DNA from: Bacteroidota bacterium
GTDB lineage: Bacteria > Bacteroidota > Bacteroidia > Flavobacteriales_F > PHOS-HE28
Assembly (NCBI GenBank): GCA_963169595.1
Contig: CAUJFM010000061.1
Location: 1 to 14,746, forward strand
DNA: 14,746 nucleotides
Reading direction: 5' to 3'
The notes under the pieces are model-generated. The model saw only the letters and a program-made list of their open reading frames with translations. It was not told where the DNA came from and did not search any database. Made by a program: the position numbers and the translations under genes. How positions within the stretch are numbered: the first letter of the stretch is position 1; each line of letters opens with the position of its first letter. Shown piece by piece: positions 13,135 through 14,746 of the stretch.

Positions 13135-13752
13135 CTATCGCTTCACGCTCTGTTCGTAGGGTTTCCGATCGGCAATGCTACGACCCAGCGTCAATTCATC
13201 GGCTTGGTCCAGGTCGCTGCCCACACTGATGCCCCGGGCGATGGTGGTGATCAGCACCCCGGCCTCGGACAGGCGGCGGTTCAGGTAGAACCCCGTGGTG
13301 TCGCCCTCCAGGGTGCCGCCCAGGGCCAGGACCACCTCGCGGACGCCTCCGGCCTGCACGCGGTCCAAGAGCTCGCGGGTGTGCAGGTCGTCCGGACCGA
13401 TGCCCTCCATGGGGTTGATCACCCCGCCCAACACGTGGTACAGTCCGCGGTACTGGCGGGTGTTCTCGATGGCGATCACATCGCGGATGTCCTCCACCAC
13501 GCAGATCAGCCCGGCATCGCGGTGCGGGTCGCGGCAGATGGCGCAGCGCGGCTCGTCGCTGATGTTGCAGCACACCTCGCAGTAGCGCACCTCCTCGCGC
13601 ATGCGGCGGATGGCCTCGGTGAACCGCGCCACCTCGTCCGGGCCCCGCCGCAACAGGTCCAGTGCCAGCCGCATGGCCGTGCGCCGACCGATGCCTGGCA
13701 GGCTGGCCAGCTGGTCCACCGCGGCTTCCAGCAGGGAGGAGGAGAGGGACAT
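13135..13752 (-). CDS. recR: Recombination mediator protein RecR
   Basis: A 205-aa protein, the usual RecR length. It has a helix-hairpin-helix near the start (LASLPGIGRRTAMRLALDLL), a C4 zinc finger (CEVCCNISDEPRCAIC), and a Toprim domain (LICVVEDIRDVIAIENT, YHVLGGVINPMEGIGP, EVVLALGGTLEGDTT). With RecF/RecO it loads RecA on gapped DNA. The start is ATG 13752 (MSLSSSLLEAAVDQL); the 46-residue upstream extension in the same frame is basic noise across the intergenic region. The gene is co-directional with the glycosyltransferase downstream and divergent from the symporter. Confidence 0.96.
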   Translation of the reverse strand: MSLSSSLLEAAVDQLASLPGIGRRTAMRLALDLLRRGPDEVARFTEAIRRMREEVRYCEVCCNISDEPRCAICRDPHRDAGLICVVEDIRDVIAIENTRQYRGLYHVLGGVINPMEGIGPDDLHTRELLDRVQAGGVREVVLALGGTLEGDTTGFYLNRRLSEAGVLITTIARGISVGSDLDQADELTLGRSIADRKPYEQSVKR

Positions 13753-13756
13753 GGGG

Positions 13757-13764
13757 CAAAGATC
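13757..13764 (-). promoter_or_regulatory. Weak -7-like box directly before recR
   Basis: The minus strand reads GATCTTTG, one mismatch from TAnnTTTG, four bases before the recR ATG. The geometry is the same as upstream of the dnaQ-like gene and would give a leaderless mRNA. Confidence 0.3.
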
Positions 13765-13864
13765 ATCCAGGGGAGGGATACCCTGCAGGGAATGATGCGC
13801 CACTTGTTCATTTCCCGTTGTCGGTCCCCGGTGAGCCTCGGGCCGTGGCCGTTTCCTTCGCATC

Positions 13865-14746
13865 ATGAGCCCGGTCCTCCTCCTCAGCATCGTCCTTGGC
13901 TACTTCCTGCTGTTGCTCGGCATCGCCTGGTGGACCAGCCGGGGGGCGGGCGAGCATGCCTTCTACAGCGGCGAGCGCAAGAGCCTCTGGTACGTGGTGG
14001 CCTTCGGCATGATCGGCACCAGCCTCAGCGGGGTCACCTTCATCAGTGTGCCGGGGTATGTGGAGGCCAAGGCCTGGACCTATTTCCAGCTGGTGGTGGG
14101 CTTCGCCATCGGCTACTGGATCGTGGCGGGCGTGCTGCTGCCGCTGTACTACCGCATGGGCCTCACCAGCATCTATGGCTACCTGCGGGAGCGCTTCGGC
14201 ATGACGAGCTACCGCACCGGCGCCTCGTTCTTCATCCTGAGCCGCCTGGCCGGGGCCACCATCCGGATCTTCGTGGTGCTGAACGTGTTGCAGCTGTTCG
14301 TGCTTGATGCCATGGGCGTGCCCTTCGAGCTCACGGCCGCCGTGGTGATGGCCATGATCGTGCTGTACACCCTGAAGGGCGGGGTCAAGACCATCGTGTG
14401 GACGGACACTTTGCAGACGCTCTTCATGCTCGGTGCACTGGTGGGCACCATACTCTACATCATCAACCTGCCAGGCATGGTCACCTGGAGGCCGATGCTG
14501 GCCGACAGCGGCATGGCACGCATCCTGGACCTGGACTGGCGCAGCGACAGCTTTCTGCTGAAGCAGGTCCTGGCGGGCATGTTCATCACCATCGCCATGA
14601 CCGGACTGGACCAGGAGATGATGCAGAAGAACCTGAGCGTGGCCACGGTGGAAGGCAGCAAGAAGAACATGCGGGTGTTCAGTGTGATCCTGCTCGGGGT
14701 GAACCTGCTGTTCCTGCTCCTGGGTGCCCTGCTCTATCTCCACGCG
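13865..14746 (+). CDS. Sodium:solute symporter (SSS family), 3'-truncated by the window end
   Basis: From the ATG at 13865 the frame is open to the last base (294 codons, no stop), so the C-terminal half lies outside. The protein is strongly hydrophobic with repeated membrane spans. It starts MSPVLLLSIVLGYFLLLLGIAWW as TM1. Family-typical stretches are FGMIGTSLSGVTFISVPGYV (Na+-site region of TM2), TSIYGYLRERFG, RLAGATIRIFV, YTLKGGVKTIVWTDTLQT, and MTGLDQEMMQKNLS, the last a hallmark of Bacteroidota SSS transporters. It imports a small organic solute with Na+; the substrate cannot be told from this part. It is divergent from recR with a 112-bp spacer in which I see no clear plus-strand -7 box. 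Confidence 0.93.
   Translation, partial: MSPVLLLSIVLGYFLLLLGIAWWTSRGAGEHAFYSGERKSLWYVVAFGMIGTSLSGVTFISVPGYVEAKAWTYFQLVVGFAIGYWIVAGVLLPLYYRMGLTSIYGYLRERFGMTSYRTGASFFILSRLAGATIRIFVVLNVLQLFVLDAMGVPFELTAAVVMAMIVLYTLKGGVKTIVWTDTLQTLFMLGALVGTILYIINLPGMVTWRPMLADSGMARILDLDWRSDSFLLKQVLAGMFITIAMTGLDQEMMQKNLSVATVEGSKKNMRVFSVILLGVNLLFLLLGALLYLHA

Noticed and set aside
11176..14307. Long plus-strand frames opposite the glycosyltransferase and recR
   Set aside because: Gln/His/Arg-rich shadows of well-supported minus-strand genes.
13808..14743. 311-codon minus-strand frame at the right end
   Set aside because: Its His/Glu/Gln-rich composition is the mirror image of the hydrophobic symporter on the plus strand, which has clear SSS motifs.
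1..14746. tRNA, rRNA, CRISPR or transposase genes
   Set aside because: Scanning the spacers and the insert showed no cloverleaf, array or transposase motif that I could support.

Overview
The window looks like a GC-rich member of the Bacteroidota, probably Flavobacteriales-like. Supporting signs are a C-terminal type IX secretion (T9SS) sorting domain on a subtilase, a TPR/PD40/OmpA-like envelope protein, a DUF2141 protein, a Bacteroidota-style sodium:solute symporter, and several copies of the Bacteroidota sigma-A -7 element TAnnTTTG placed just upstream of genes. Genes are tightly packed. No tRNA, rRNA, CRISPR array or transposase was seen.

Layout: (1) 1-2236, plus strand: a 5'-truncated secreted subtilase, leucyl/phenylalanyl-tRNA-protein transferase (aat) and an exported DUF2141 protein, joined by ATGA start/stop overlaps. 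(2) 2237-5560, minus strand, in transcription order: a FAHD1-type hydrolase, a KdsA-like 3-deoxy-ulosonate-phosphate synthase, a transaldolase/FSA-like domain fused to a KdsD-type CBS pair, and a KdsC-like HAD phosphatase. This resembles a Kdo-type sugar pathway in which the usual arabinose-5-phosphate isomerase (SIS+CBS) is replaced by an aldolase+CBS fusion, and in which the synthase has lost a residue of the canonical arabinose-5-phosphate site. It is the most novel-looking system here. (3) 5655-6428, minus: a DnaQ-like exonuclease. (4) 6423-7677: a 324-bp direct repeat (9 mismatches, no indels, offset 931) bracketing a 607-bp AT-richer insert. The repeat carries the 3' end and terminator of the PD40/OmpA-like gene. 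The insert carries a small lipoprotein gene interrupted by an in-frame TGA. (5) 7437-9725, minus: PorE-like TPR/PD40/OmpA-like protein. (6) 9788-11128, minus: E2 of a 2-oxoacid dehydrogenase complex. (7) 11194-13752, minus: recR followed by an unusual GT2 glycosyltransferase fused to a shrunken phosphoglycosyltransferase-like tail. (8) 13865-14746, plus: a 3'-truncated sodium:solute symporter, divergent from recR.

Functionally, the sugar cluster and the GT2 fusion suggest cell-surface glycan synthesis, and the subtilase and PD40/OmpA-like protein belong to the T9SS/outer-envelope world. The rest is housekeeping. All family names come from motif recognition by eye; no database search was run.
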